A stretch of DNA of 64,000 nt, taken from positions 2,914,001 through 2,978,000 of the forward strand of contig NZ_CP081862.1 in assembly GCF_019797765.1 (NCBI RefSeq). The letters are read 5' to 3'. Source of the DNA: Cellulomonas sp. C5510 (GTDB lineage Bacteria > Actinomycetota > Actinomycetes > Actinomycetales > Cellulomonadaceae). Positions 56,573 through 64,000 of the stretch are shown in pieces. The notes under the pieces were generated by a model that saw only the letters and a program-made list of their open reading frames with translations, was not told the DNA's origin and did not search any database. The position numbers and the translations under genes are program-made. Every line of letters starts with the position of its first letter. Position 1 is the first letter of the stretch.

Positions 56573-56959
56573 CTAACACGTCGTGGCTGTCATGGTACGG
56601 ATCGAGGCGCTGCCCACCGAGACGGCGCCGTTCTGCTGACCGTTGTTCCAGCAGCGGATGCTGCCGGAGCCGCCGGTGCCGGAGTACATGCGGACGTCGA
56701 CCCCCATGCGGTTCCAGACGGAGCCGGCGACGGGGACGGTCGTGTCCTGCAGGCCGACCGAGGCGGTCGACCAGAAGGACCCGCTGTAGTTCGTGCCGGA
56801 CCAGACGCAGAAGCGGCCGCTGGCGCACTGGCCGCTGGACCGCGCCCCGACGGAGACGTCCTCGTCGGCCTGGGCGACGGGCGCGAGGGCGGTCAGCGCG
56901 AGCGCGACGGCGGCGACGGCGGCGAAGCGGGCACGGCGGGTCCGGCGGGAGGTCTCCAT
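56573..56959 (-). CDS. Secreted peptidase inhibitor family I36-like protein
   Basis: Small exported protein with the I36 (Streptomyces metalloproteinase inhibitor) pattern. The 128-residue precursor has a basic start, a signal peptide core (AAVAAVALALTALAPVAQA, cleavage near residue 32), and a mature part with ASGRFCVWSGTNYSGSFW, VWNRMGVDVRMYSGTGG and RCWNNGQQNG, and four Cys in all (probably two disulfides). ATG at 56959 is preferred; the frame runs upstream to 57019. A perfect CRP-type site is 46-61 bp upstream. Whether it inhibits a protease or acts elsewhere is not known. Confidence 0.83.
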   Translation of the reverse strand: METSRRTRRARFAAVAAVALALTALAPVAQADEDVSVGARSSGQCASGRFCVWSGTNYSGSFWSTASVGLQDTTVPVAGSVWNRMGVDVRMYSGTGGSGSIRCWNNGQQNGAVSVGSASIRTMTATTC

Positions 56960-57004
56960 GCCCTGCTCATCCCGCGCGTGCGCCCGGGCGTCACGGACCG
57001 CCCG

Positions 57005-57020
57005 TGTGAGATGCGTCACA
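57005..57020 (-). promoter_or_regulatory. Perfect CRP/GlxR-type site before the I36-like gene
   Basis: TGTGAGATGCGTCACA, a perfect TGTGA-N6-TCACA match, overlapping the stop codon of the histidine kinase gene and upstream of the secreted-protein gene on the minus strand. No clear -10 is visible. Confidence 0.65.
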
Positions 57021-58383
57021 TGCCGGGCAGCCGCAGCTCGGCCCGGAGGCCCGCGCCCCCGGCGCCGTCCGCGGGGACGGCCCCGGCGCCGTCCGTGAGC
57101 ACGACGTCGCCGCCGAGCTCACGCGCGACCTCCCGGGCGATCGCCAGGCCGAGCCCGCTCCCCCCGGCTGCCCGCGCCCGGGCGTCGTCCAGCCGCACGA
57201 AGCGCTCGAACACCCGCTCCCGGTCGGCCGCCGGGACGCCCGGCCCGTCGTCGACGACGGCCACGCGACCGTCCGCCACCAGCACCCGCACCGCGGACCG
57301 GGCGTGGCGCAGCGCGTTGTCGGCGAGGTTGCGGACCACCCGACCGACGGCCGCCGCGTCGCCTCGCGCCCGGCCCCCGCCCACGACCTCGGCCCGCACG
57401 TCGGCGCGCCCCGCCGCCGCGACCGCGAGCGCGAGGGCGTCGCGCGCGACCTCGCCGAGGTCCACCTGCTGCGAGGCCGGCGGCCGGGAGCCGACTCTCG
57501 CGAGCAGCAGCAGGTCGTCGACGAGCGCCTGCATGCGGGCGACCTCGTCGCCGAGCTCCGCCACGAGCTCGTCCCGCGCGTACACCTCCGGGTGGGCCCG
57601 CGCGACGTCGAGCGTCGCGCCGAGCGCCGCGAGCGGGGTGCGGAGCTCGTGCGCCGCGTCGGCGACGAACGAGCGCTGCCGGTCGGCCGCGACCTCGAGC
57701 CGGTCGAGCATCTCGTTGAGCGTGCGGGCGAGAGCCCCCACCTCGTCGTCCGTCCCCGGGTCGGGCAGCGCCCCGGGGCCACCGGCCCGGGCGACCTGCG
57801 CGGCGGCCGACCTCAGCCGCTCCACGGGCCGCAGCGCGCGGCCGAGGGCCAGCCAGATGGCGAGTGCGAGGACGGCGGTGAGCACGGGGACGACCCCGAC
57901 GAGCGACAGCCGCAGCGCCCGCACGAGCCCCTGGACCTCGGCGAGCGGCACCGTCGCGACGACCACGGCACCGGCGCCGGGGTCGGGCACCGCCACGGCC
58001 ACGCGCGCGGCGCGGTCGTACGCGGTCGCGGCGCCCACCACCACGGGCGCCCGCTCGCGGAGGCCGGCGAGCTCCGCAGCGGGCAGGACCGGCAGGGTGC
58101 GGCTCGCCGTCGGCGACGTCGCCACCACCCGGCCACGCGCGTCGAGGACCTGCACGATCTCGCCCGGCTCGGCGACGGGCAGCGCGTCGGGCACCTGGTC
58201 GCCCGCGACGAGCGCCGCGACCGTCGCCGCCCGTGCGCGGACGACGTCGTCGAGCGCCGCGACCCGGCTGCGCTGCACCACAGCGCTCAGCAGCACGGCG
58301 CCGACCGCGAGCGCCAGGCACAGCAGCCCGGCGGTCACCACCGTGAGCCGCGCGCGCAACGACCAGCGGCGGACGGGGATCAC
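57016..58383 (-). CDS. Sensor histidine kinase (HisKA type)
   Basis: Membrane kinase of the two-component pair. The 455-residue protein has a helix near 12-32 (LTVVTAGLLCLALAVGAVLL), an extracytoplasmic domain of about 110 residues, a second helix near 155-178, a HAMP region, and the H-box FVADAAHELRTPLAALGATLDVA near 240. The ATPase has NLADNALRHARSAV, VDDGPGVPAADRERVFERFVRLDDA and GGSGLGLAIAREVA. GTG at 58383 overlaps the regulator's stop (GTGA). Likely signal: envelope state, given the divergent LolA-like/ABC genes. Confidence 0.93.
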   Translation of the reverse strand: MIPVRRWSLRARLTVVTAGLLCLALAVGAVLLSAVVQRSRVAALDDVVRARAATVAALVAGDQVPDALPVAEPGEIVQVLDARGRVVATSPTASRTLPVLPAAELAGLRERAPVVVGAATAYDRAARVAVAVPDPGAGAVVVATVPLAEVQGLVRALRLSLVGVVPVLTAVLALAIWLALGRALRPVERLRSAAAQVARAGGPGALPDPGTDDEVGALARTLNEMLDRLEVAADRQRSFVADAAHELRTPLAALGATLDVARAHPEVYARDELVAELGDEVARMQALVDDLLLLARVGSRPPASQQVDLGEVARDALALAVAAAGRADVRAEVVGGGRARGDAAAVGRVVRNLADNALRHARSAVRVLVADGRVAVVDDGPGVPAADRERVFERFVRLDDARARAAGGSGLGLAIAREVARELGGDVVLTDGAGAVPADGAGGAGLRAELRLPGM

Positions 58384-59033
58384 CCGCCGACCCGGTAGCC
58401 CGCGCCCCGGACCGTCCGCACCGCGTCCCGGCCGAGCTTGCGCCGCAGGTAGCCGACGTAGACCTCGACGACGTTGCCGTCCTCGCCCGGGCCGTCCCAG
58501 ACGTGGTCGCGCAGCTCCACCTTGCCCACCACGCGGTCGGCGTTCCGCATGAGGTACTCGAGCAGCGCCAGCTCCCGGGCGGTGAGGTCGACGGACGCGC
58601 CGGCGACGGTCACCGTGCGGGCCGCCGGGTCCAGCACGAGGTCCCCGGAGGTCAGCACCGCCGGCCGCACCTGCGCGGGCCGACGCAGCAGCGCGCGCAG
58701 GCGGGCGACCAGCACCACGAACGAGAACGGCTTGGTCAGGTAGTCGTCGGCGCCCACGTCCAGCCCGTCGGCGACGTCGTGCTCCCCGTCCTTGGCGCTC
58801 AGCATGAGCACCGGGGTGGTGACACCGGCCCCCCTCAGCGCGGTGACGACGTCGTAGCCGTTGCGCCGCGGCAGCATCACGTCGAGCACCAGCACGTCGT
58901 AGTCCCGGTCGGTCGCGAGCTCCAGGCCGGTCTGCCCGTCGTACGCGACGTCGACAGCGAAGCCCTCGGCCGTCAGGCCGCGGCGCAGGGCGCTCACCAG
59001 CCCGCGTTCGTCGTCCACCACCAGCACCCGCAC
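58380..59033 (-). CDS. OmpR-family response regulator
   Basis: Partner of the kinase that follows. The 217 residues comprise a receiver (VRVLVVDDERGLVSALRRGL, phospho-acceptor Asp in YDVLVLDVMLPRRNGYD near 51, Lys in LTKPFSFVVLVARLRAL) and a winged helix (LTARELALLEYLMRNADRVV, VGYLRRKLGRDAVRTVRGAGYRV). GTG at 59033 has CATGCT at the leaderless distance and gives the normal receiver start; a longer form from 59063 would add ten unlikely residues. It is divergent from the gene at 59128, a candidate target. Confidence 0.94.
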   Translation of the reverse strand: MRVLVVDDERGLVSALRRGLTAEGFAVDVAYDGQTGLELATDRDYDVLVLDVMLPRRNGYDVVTALRGAGVTTPVLMLSAKDGEHDVADGLDVGADDYLTKPFSFVVLVARLRALLRRPAQVRPAVLTSGDLVLDPAARTVTVAGASVDLTARELALLEYLMRNADRVVGKVELRDHVWDGPGEDGNVVEVYVGYLRRKLGRDAVRTVRGAGYRVGG

Positions 59034-59127
59034 CCCGGCAGCATGGCACCCGGCGGGCGGCACCGGCAGAGCGAGGGCCGGGCGCCTCTCAGCGTCCCCT
59101 CAGCGTCGGCACGGCACAGTGGGTGCC

Positions 59128-60372
59128 ATGTCCGAGACCCGTGCCCGCCGCACCTTGTCCCCCCGCGCCCGCTGGGCCGTGCCCGGCGTGGTCGCCGCCG
59201 CCGTGGCCGCCGCGATCGGGGTGCCGGCGCTGGCGACCGCCGACTCCTCCGGCCTGCCCGACGTCGACCCGCAGGAGCTGCTCTCCCGGGTCGCCGCCGC
59301 GGAGCCGACCCCCGTGCAGGGGACCGTGGTGTACACCGCGCGCCTCGGCCTGCCCGAGCTGCCGGTCTCGGAGATGACCGGCGCGGACCCGGTGAACCTG
59401 CTCGGCGGCTCCTCCACGCTGCGCGTGTGGTCGGACGGCGGCGACCGCTCCCGGGTGGCGCTGCTCGGGGCGACGTCCGAGTACTCCGTGGTGCGCGACG
59501 GCGCGCAGGCGTGGACGTACTCCTCCACCGACGACGCCGTGACGCACTACCGGCTCGACGAGGCCGGGCAGGCCCGGTACGACGCGCTGGCCGGGCAGCT
59601 CGGCTCCGGGGCGACCCCGCCCGCCGCGGCGGACCTCCCCACTCCCGACGAGGCCGCGTCGCAGGTGCTCGCGCGCGCCGAGGAGGACTCCGCGGTGACG
59701 GTCGACCGGCCGACGACCGTCGCGGGCCGCGACGCCTACCAGCTCGTGGTCAGCCCCGAGGACGACGCCTCGCTCGTGTCCCGCGTGGTCGTGGCGGTGG
59801 ACGCCGAGACGTCCGCCCCGCTGCGGGTGCAGGTGTGGGCGACCGCCGACGACGCGGCGCCGTCGCTCGAGGTCGGCTTCACCGATGTCGCGTTCACCAC
59901 CCCGGACGACTCGGTGCTGGCGTTCTCGGCACCCGCCGGGGCGAGCACCGAGGAGGTCGTCGTGCCGCTGCCGGACGGCGACCCCGCCGCCGTCACGGAT
60001 CCGGACCACGCCGCCCTGCCGGACGGCGTCGCCGTCACCGGCTCCGGGTGGTCGAGCGTCGTGGAGCTGGCGGACGTCGACGTCGCGGGCCTCGTCGGCG
60101 GCGACACGGACTCGCTCGCCACCGTCCCGGGGGCCGACCGGGTGCTGGGCTCCGAGCACGCGCAGGACCTGGTGCAGGAGTTCGTCCCGACCGACGAGGA
60201 CGGCAAGGTCACCCGCCCGGGCCTCGACGGGGCCGCGCTGTACGAGCAGCTCACGACCGAGGTCCCCGAGGGCCGCCTGCTGTCGTCGACCCTGCTGAGC
60301 GTCCTGGTCACCGACGACGGCCGGGTGCTGGTGGGCTCCGTCCCCGCGGACGTGCTGCGCGCGGCGGCATGA
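59128..60372 (+). CDS. LolA/MucB-like exported protein
   Basis: Extracytoplasmic protein with a lipoprotein-carrier-like (LolA/RseB) fold pattern; such proteins in actinobacteria often sit next to an ABC exporter. The 414-residue protein has an N-terminal membrane helix or uncleaved signal (about 17-38, AVPGVVAAAVAAAIGVPALAT). Next come LLSRVAAAEPTPVQGTVVYTARLGLPELP, YSVVRDGAQAWTYSS (a RseB-like strand set), VAGRDAYQLVVSP and repeated Asp/Val-rich strands to the end. ATG at 59128 has CACAGT at the leaderless distance. The stop overlaps the ABC ATPase start. Confidence 0.8.
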   Translation: MSETRARRTLSPRARWAVPGVVAAAVAAAIGVPALATADSSGLPDVDPQELLSRVAAAEPTPVQGTVVYTARLGLPELPVSEMTGADPVNLLGGSSTLRVWSDGGDRSRVALLGATSEYSVVRDGAQAWTYSSTDDAVTHYRLDEAGQARYDALAGQLGSGATPPAAADLPTPDEAASQVLARAEEDSAVTVDRPTTVAGRDAYQLVVSPEDDASLVSRVVVAVDAETSAPLRVQVWATADDAAPSLEVGFTDVAFTTPDDSVLAFSAPAGASTEEVVVPLPDGDPAAVTDPDHAALPDGVAVTGSGWSSVVELADVDVAGLVGGDTDSLATVPGADRVLGSEHAQDLVQEFVPTDEDGKVTRPGLDGAALYEQLTTEVPEGRLLSSTLLSVLVTDDGRVLVGSVPADVLRAAA

Positions 60373-61364
60373 CCGTCGCCCCCGACCCCGGGCCGCCGTC
60401 GCAGGACGTGCCGGGTGAGAACGGTGACCTGGCCGTCCGGACCGCGGGCCTGACCAAGCGGTTCCGGTCCGGCCAGGTCGCCGTCGACGGGATCGACCTG
60501 GCCGTGCCGCGGGGCGCCGTCTACGGGTTCCTCGGGCCCAACGGCTCCGGGAAGACGACGACCATCCGCATGCTGCTCGGCCTCGCCCGGCCGACCGCCG
60601 GGCGGGCCTGGCTGCTCGGCTCGGCGATCCCCGAGGACGCGGCCCGGGTGCTGCCGCGGGTCGGCGCCCTCGTGGAGGGACCGGCGTTCCACCCGTACCT
60701 GTCGGGCCGTGCGAACCTCGCCCGCCTGGACGCGGGCGACGCCACCGCCGACCCGCGGACGTCCCGCCGCCGGGCCGACGCGGCGCTGGACCGGGTCGGT
60801 CTCGCGGCGGCCGCGACCAAGCCCTACCGGCAGTACTCCCTGGGCATGAAGCAGCGGCTGGGTCTGGCGGCCGCCCTGCTGCAGCCCCGGGACCTGCTGG
60901 TGCTCGACGAGCCGACCAACGGTCTCGACCCGCAGGGCACCCGCGAGGTCCGGCACCTCGTGCGGGAGCTCGCGGACGGCGGGGCCACCGTGCTCGTGTC
61001 CTCCCACCTGCTCGCGGAGATCGAGCAGGTGTGCTCCCACGTCGGCATCATGAGCCGGGGCCGGCTGCTGCTCCAGGGCGAGCGCGCGGAGCTGACCGGG
61101 CGGGGGGTCGCGCGGCTGGTCGTGCGGACGCGTCCTCCCCAGGTCGGCGCGGCGGCGGACGTGCTCACCTCGCTGGGGCTCGACGACGTCCGGCCGGACG
61201 CCGGCGGGACCGTGACGGCGCTGCTGGGACCGACCCCGCCGGAGAAGGCGTCCGCCGCCCTCGTGCACGCCGGGGTCGACCTCGTCGGGATCGAGGTGGC
61301 CCGCCCGAGCCTGGAGCAGGTGTTCGTCGAGCTGACCGGGGAGGGCTTCGATGTCGCGCGCTGA
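60369..61364 (+). CDS. ABC transporter ATP-binding protein (CcmA/NatA-like)
   Basis: ATPase subunit of an exporter with the permease downstream. The 331 residues have a Pro-rich start, Walker A FLGPNGSGKTTTIRMLLG near 60, the Q-loop region, the signature YSLGMKQRLGLAAAL near 158, Walker B LLVLDEPTNGLDPQG near 178 and the switch His in VLVSSHLLAEIEQVCSHVGIM. The C-terminal DUF4162-like part (VARLVVRTRPPQ) is typical of the antibiotic/lantibiotic exporter group. ATG at 60369 overlaps the previous stop; its own 3' end overlaps the permease start by 14 bp. Confidence 0.94.
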   Translation: MTVAPDPGPPSQDVPGENGDLAVRTAGLTKRFRSGQVAVDGIDLAVPRGAVYGFLGPNGSGKTTTIRMLLGLARPTAGRAWLLGSAIPEDAARVLPRVGALVEGPAFHPYLSGRANLARLDAGDATADPRTSRRRADAALDRVGLAAAATKPYRQYSLGMKQRLGLAAALLQPRDLLVLDEPTNGLDPQGTREVRHLVRELADGGATVLVSSHLLAEIEQVCSHVGIMSRGRLLLQGERAELTGRGVARLVVRTRPPQVGAAADVLTSLGLDDVRPDAGGTVTALLGPTPPEKASAALVHAGVDLVGIEVARPSLEQVFVELTGEGFDVAR

Positions 61365-62223
61365 CGCCCCGGCGGCACCGCCGTCCGTCGCCGCCCCGGC
61401 GCCCGTCGCCTGGGGGCGCCTGCTGCGCTCGGAGCTCCGGCTGGTCTTCGGCCGGCGCCGGAACCTCGTCCTGCTCGCCGGGCTGGCGCTGGTCCCGGTG
61501 CTGCTCGGCACGGTCCTGCTCCTCACGCGCGACAGCGCGCTGGCCGGTCAGGGGCCGTCGTTCGTCGACCAGGTCACCGGCAACGGGTTGTTCCTCGTGG
61601 TGGCGGCCCTGTTCCTCTGCCTGCCGTTCCTGCTGCCGCTGTGCATCGGCATCGCGTCGGGCGACGCGGTGGCGGGCGAGGCGGCCGCCGGCACGCTGCG
61701 CTACCTGCTGGTCGTCCCGGTGCCCCGGACCCGCCTGCTGACCGTCAAGGCCGTGGCCGCGCTGGCGTTCGCCGCCGCCGCGGTGCTGTCCGTGGCGGTG
61801 ACCGGACTCGTCGTGGGCGCCGCGTACTTCGGCCTGCAGGACGTGACGCTGCTGTCCGGCACCACCGTGCCCGTCGGCGACGGCGTGCTGCGGGTGCTGG
61901 GCGTCGTCGGCTACGTCGGGCTGTCGCTGACCGGGCTGGTCGCGGTCGGGCTGTTCTTCTCGACGCTCACCGAGGTCCCGGTCGGGGCCATGGCCGCCAC
62001 CGTCGTCGTCGCGGTCGTCTCCACCGTGCTGGACTCGCTGCCGCAGGTGGCCGCGATCCACCCGGGCCTGCTGACCCACCACTGGTTCGACTTCGCGGAG
62101 TTCCTGCGGCTGCAGGTCGACTGGGGCGTCGTCGCCGAGGGGCTCGGGGTGCAGGCCGCGTGGGTGGCCGTGTTCGGCTCGCTGGCGTGGGCGCGGTTCA
62201 CCACGGCGGACGTGACGTCCTGA
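61351..62223 (+). CDS. ABC-2 type transporter permease
   Basis: Membrane subunit for the ATPase above. The 290 residues include six helices: near 41-58, 82-105, 127-150, 168-190, 198-222 and 255-280. The polar loop between helices 2 and 3 (GIASGDAVAGEAAAGTLRYLLVVPVPRTRLLTVK) is typical of ABC-2 permeases. ATG at 61351 lies inside the ATPase gene, so the two are translationally coupled. The gene ends 14 bp from the convergent DUF1304 gene. The exported substrate is unknown; the cluster may be controlled by the divergent two-component system. Confidence 0.92.
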   Translation: MSRADAPAAPPSVAAPAPVAWGRLLRSELRLVFGRRRNLVLLAGLALVPVLLGTVLLLTRDSALAGQGPSFVDQVTGNGLFLVVAALFLCLPFLLPLCIGIASGDAVAGEAAAGTLRYLLVVPVPRTRLLTVKAVAALAFAAAAVLSVAVTGLVVGAAYFGLQDVTLLSGTTVPVGDGVLRVLGVVGYVGLSLTGLVAVGLFFSTLTEVPVGAMAATVVVAVVSTVLDSLPQVAAIHPGLLTHHWFDFAEFLRLQVDWGVVAEGLGVQAAWVAVFGSLAWARFTTADVTS

Positions 62224-62237
62224 GGTGACCTCCGGAG

Positions 62238-62633
62238 CTAGGTGAGCAGGCCGACGACGGTCGCCGCCACGGCGAGGAGGGGGACCAGGCCCTGCGACAC
62301 GGCGGCCCGGGCCCGCCGGGGAGCGCCGCGCGAGCTGAGCAGCAGCACCGCGGCGGCCGCGGCCATCGCCCCGCAGCCGGCGAGCACCAGGGCCGCTCCC
62401 GCGCTCTCGTGCCCGAGGGCGGTCAGCACCACGCCGACCGCGGTCGCGAGCGCGAGGAACAGGTTGTACCAGCCCTGGTTGTACGCCATCTCGCGGGTGG
62501 CCTCCGCCTGCTCGGGCGTGGTGCCGAACGTCCGCCGGGCGCGCGGGGTGGTCCAGAGCACGGACTCGAGCACGAAGATGTAGACGTGCAGGAGCGCGGC
62601 GACGGTCGCGAGCACGAGTCCGGTGGCGATCAT
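62238..62633 (-). CDS. DUF1304 family membrane protein
   Basis: Small membrane protein family of unknown function. The 131 residues contain four helices (about 3-25, 52-72, 77-97 and 110-128) and the family signature FVLESVLWTTPRARRTFGTTPEQAEATREMAYNQGWYNLFLALA across the first loop and second helix. ATG at 62633 has CACACT 8 nt upstream (leaderless distance). Confidence 0.9.
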   Translation of the reverse strand: MIATGLVLATVAALLHVYIFVLESVLWTTPRARRTFGTTPEQAEATREMAYNQGWYNLFLALATAVGVVLTALGHESAGAALVLAGCGAMAAAAAVLLLSSRGAPRRARAAVSQGLVPLLAVAATVVGLLT

Positions 62634-62707
62634 GCGCACCAGTGTGCGCCCGCCCACGCCCCGCACCCTCGTGTGCGGGTCCCGGCACCCGCGTCACGTG
62701 CACCCGC

Positions 62708-62903
62708 ATGGTCGTCCGTCAGCTGGAACCGGACGGGGTGGACCGCGTCCTCGCCGCGCCGGCCGAGCGTGTCTGGCGGCTGCGGGCCGACCCGCGGCAG
62801 CTCGAGCGCTGGTGGGGCCCGCCGAGCCGGCCCGCCGCGTTCACCGAGCACGAGCTCGTCCCCGGTGGCCGCGCAGGTGGACGCCCTGCTGGCCGCGGTC
62901 TGA
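62708..62903 (+). pseudogene. SRPBCC (AHSA1-like) gene with an internal out-of-frame deletion
   Basis: The first 54 codons from the ATG at 62708 read as a normal AHSA1/SRPBCC N-terminus (VDRVLAAPAERVWRLRADP, LERWWGPPSRPAAFTEHELVPGGR). After GGR the frame is lost; in the next frame the sequence QVDALLAAV then stop (62901-62903) is the normal C-terminal end of the same family. About 90-110 codons of the domain are therefore missing. In the original frame the protein would read on to 63025 as Gly/Arg-rich filler. Confidence 0.75.
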
Positions 62904-63018
62904 CCGGGCGCGGCTGGGCCGAGGGTCCCGGCGGGTCATGGGATGACCGGGTGGACCATGGCCCGGTGGACGTCACCCCGGTCGGCACCCGGCCCTCCCG
63001 CTCCCCCGGCGGCGCCTC

Positions 63019-63771
63019 GTGGTGAGGGTCCGCTCGCGCGCCGAGCACCCCGCCACGGGCGCCGCGCTCGCCGTCGTCGGCGGGTTCCTCGACGCGTACA
63101 CGTTCGTCGCGCACGACGGGGTGTTCGCCAACGCCCAGACCGGCAACGTCGTGCTGGTCGCCGTCGCCTGGGCGCGCGGCGACGGTCCGCACGCCGCCCG
63201 GTACCTGCCGATCATCGCGACGTTCGTGCTCGGGCTGGTGGCGGCGGAGGTGCTCGCCGCGCACCGGCACCGCCGCTGGTTCCACGACCCCACGCGGCTG
63301 GTGCTCGGCACCGAGATCCTGGTGCTGCTGGCGGTCGCCGCGCTCCCCCGCACGGCGCCGCACCTCGTCACCACCTGCGCCGTGTCGTTCGTCGCGGCGC
63401 TCCAGGTCACGACGTTCCGCCTGGTGCGGGACACCAGCTACAGCACCACCATGACCACCGGCAACCTGCGCACGCTCGTGACGGCCGCCTACGAGTGGCT
63501 GACCGGCTACGACCCGGCGCAGCGGGCCGCCGTGGCGCGCCTGTCCGCCGTCGTGCTCGCGTTCGCGGCCGGGGCCGGGGCCGGTGCGCTCGCCAGCGGT
63601 CCCGACGCCCTCGGCACCCGGGCGACGGTCCTCGCGGCCGCCGTGCTCGCCGGGGTGCTGACCGCCGTCGAGACGCACACCCGGCGCCACCCGCACACCC
63701 TCGTGCCCGCGCCCGACCCCGGCAGGGCCGCGGCGCGGGTCGGAGCGCGCGCGGGCGACGGCGCGGACTGA
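63019..63771 (+). CDS. DUF1275 (YoaK-like) family membrane protein
   Basis: Integral membrane family of unknown function. The 250-residue protein has six helices: near 16-35, 60-80, 90-110, 115-135, 170-195 and 200-218. The family signature is GGFLDAYTFVAHDGVFANAQTGNVVLVAVAWARGD near 22, with FRLVRDTSYSTTMTTGNLRTL near 135 as its second half. The C-terminus is polar. Two GTG codons in tandem (63019, 63022) can start it; neither has a strong ribosome site. Confidence 0.9.
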   Translation: MVRVRSRAEHPATGAALAVVGGFLDAYTFVAHDGVFANAQTGNVVLVAVAWARGDGPHAARYLPIIATFVLGLVAAEVLAAHRHRRWFHDPTRLVLGTEILVLLAVAALPRTAPHLVTTCAVSFVAALQVTTFRLVRDTSYSTTMTTGNLRTLVTAAYEWLTGYDPAQRAAVARLSAVVLAFAAGAGAGALASGPDALGTRATVLAAAVLAGVLTAVETHTRRHPHTLVPAPDPGRAAARVGARAGDGAD

Positions 63772-63858
63772 GGCGGCGCGCGCCCGGGGCGCCCGATCGC
63801 GCCCGTGTGGGCGGGTGCCGGGGGGGCGGGTGTCGGTGGGCGGCGGCAGGATGGCGCC

Positions 63859-64000
63859 GTGCTGCTCGCCGACGTCGCCGCGACCTCCGCCGGCCTGGCC
63901 GCGACCCGTTCGCGACTGGCCAAGCGCGCCCTGCTCGTCGACCTGCTGCGGCGCACCGCTCCCGACGAGGTGCCCGTCGTGGCCCGGTACCTCGCGGGCG
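63859..64000 (+). CDS. ATP-dependent DNA ligase, N-terminus, 3'-partial
   Basis: Only 47 residues are in the window: they start VLLADVAATSAGLAATRSRLAKRALLVDLLRRTAPDEVPVV, the typical beginning of the actinobacterial ATP-dependent DNA ligase of the LigB group (N-terminal DNA-binding domain), so the gene runs off the end. GTG at 63859 has CAGGAT at the leaderless distance (7 nt). The catalytic domain lies outside the window. Confidence 0.82.
   Translation, partial: MLLADVAATSAGLAATRSRLAKRALLVDLLRRTAPDEVPVVARYLAG

Overview
The window is very GC-rich, with GTG starts, tight 1-8 bp gene overlaps and many TANNNT -10 elements just upstream of start codons. With WhiB1, PdtaS, HemQ/HemH of the coproporphyrin pathway, an LCP protein and a CelR-like repressor with its operators, this points to an actinomycete of the Micrococcales, most likely Cellulomonas or a close relative. 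I see no rRNA, tRNA, CRISPR array, integrase or transposase. The sequence looks like ordinary chromosome with about 60 protein genes, two of them cut by the window edges.

Layout. 1-5056: envelope genes (LCP protein, acyltransferase, GtrA) around purK-purE. 5065-14791: an envelope protein, an OmpR/HisKA two-component pair, then a NarL-type kinase/regulator pair followed by a MacB-like ABC exporter. 14881-17485: tandem repeats, the long whiB1 leader with inverted and direct repeats, whiB1, and a divergent PdtaS kinase; the whiB1/pdtaS pairing is also found in Mycobacterium. 18157-22924: a sugar ABC importer (binding protein and two permeases) behind three CelR-type operators, followed by its probable LacI-family repressor. 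22951-23011: 61 consecutive G, probably a sequencing or assembly fault. 23052-32880: putA, a PAS-AraC regulator with an aldo/keto reductase and a VanY-like peptidase, glutamate dehydrogenase, and a luciferase-like oxidoreductase flanked by a 112-bp structured repeat (one copy upstream, two downstream).

32903-41536: hemH-hemQ; a second sugar ABC importer in an operon led by a GH13 glucosidase; and its LacI-family repressor with palindromic operators at the operon promoter and in front of its own gene. Neither importer carries an ATPase gene, so both probably share an ATPase of the MsiK type encoded elsewhere. 41563-53828: mixed metabolic and small regulatory genes (flavodoxin, MarR, NYN, HIT, SDR, nhaA, DsbA-like, mqo, zinc alcohol dehydrogenase with a Rex/CRP-like site). 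53821-64000: nnrD, an ECF sigma factor with a membrane partner, a secreted I36-type inhibitor, a two-component pair divergent from a LolA-like/ABC cluster, a decayed SRPBCC gene, a DUF1275 protein and the start of an ATP-dependent DNA ligase.

Two regulatory patterns recur. At least 13 genes have a TANNNT hexamer ending 7-10 nt before the start codon, which implies leaderless mRNAs. Two perfect TGTGA-N6-TCACA sites (51882 and 57005) suggest a CRP/GlxR-type regulator acting in this region. All calls rest on reading the sequence and translations; no database search was run.
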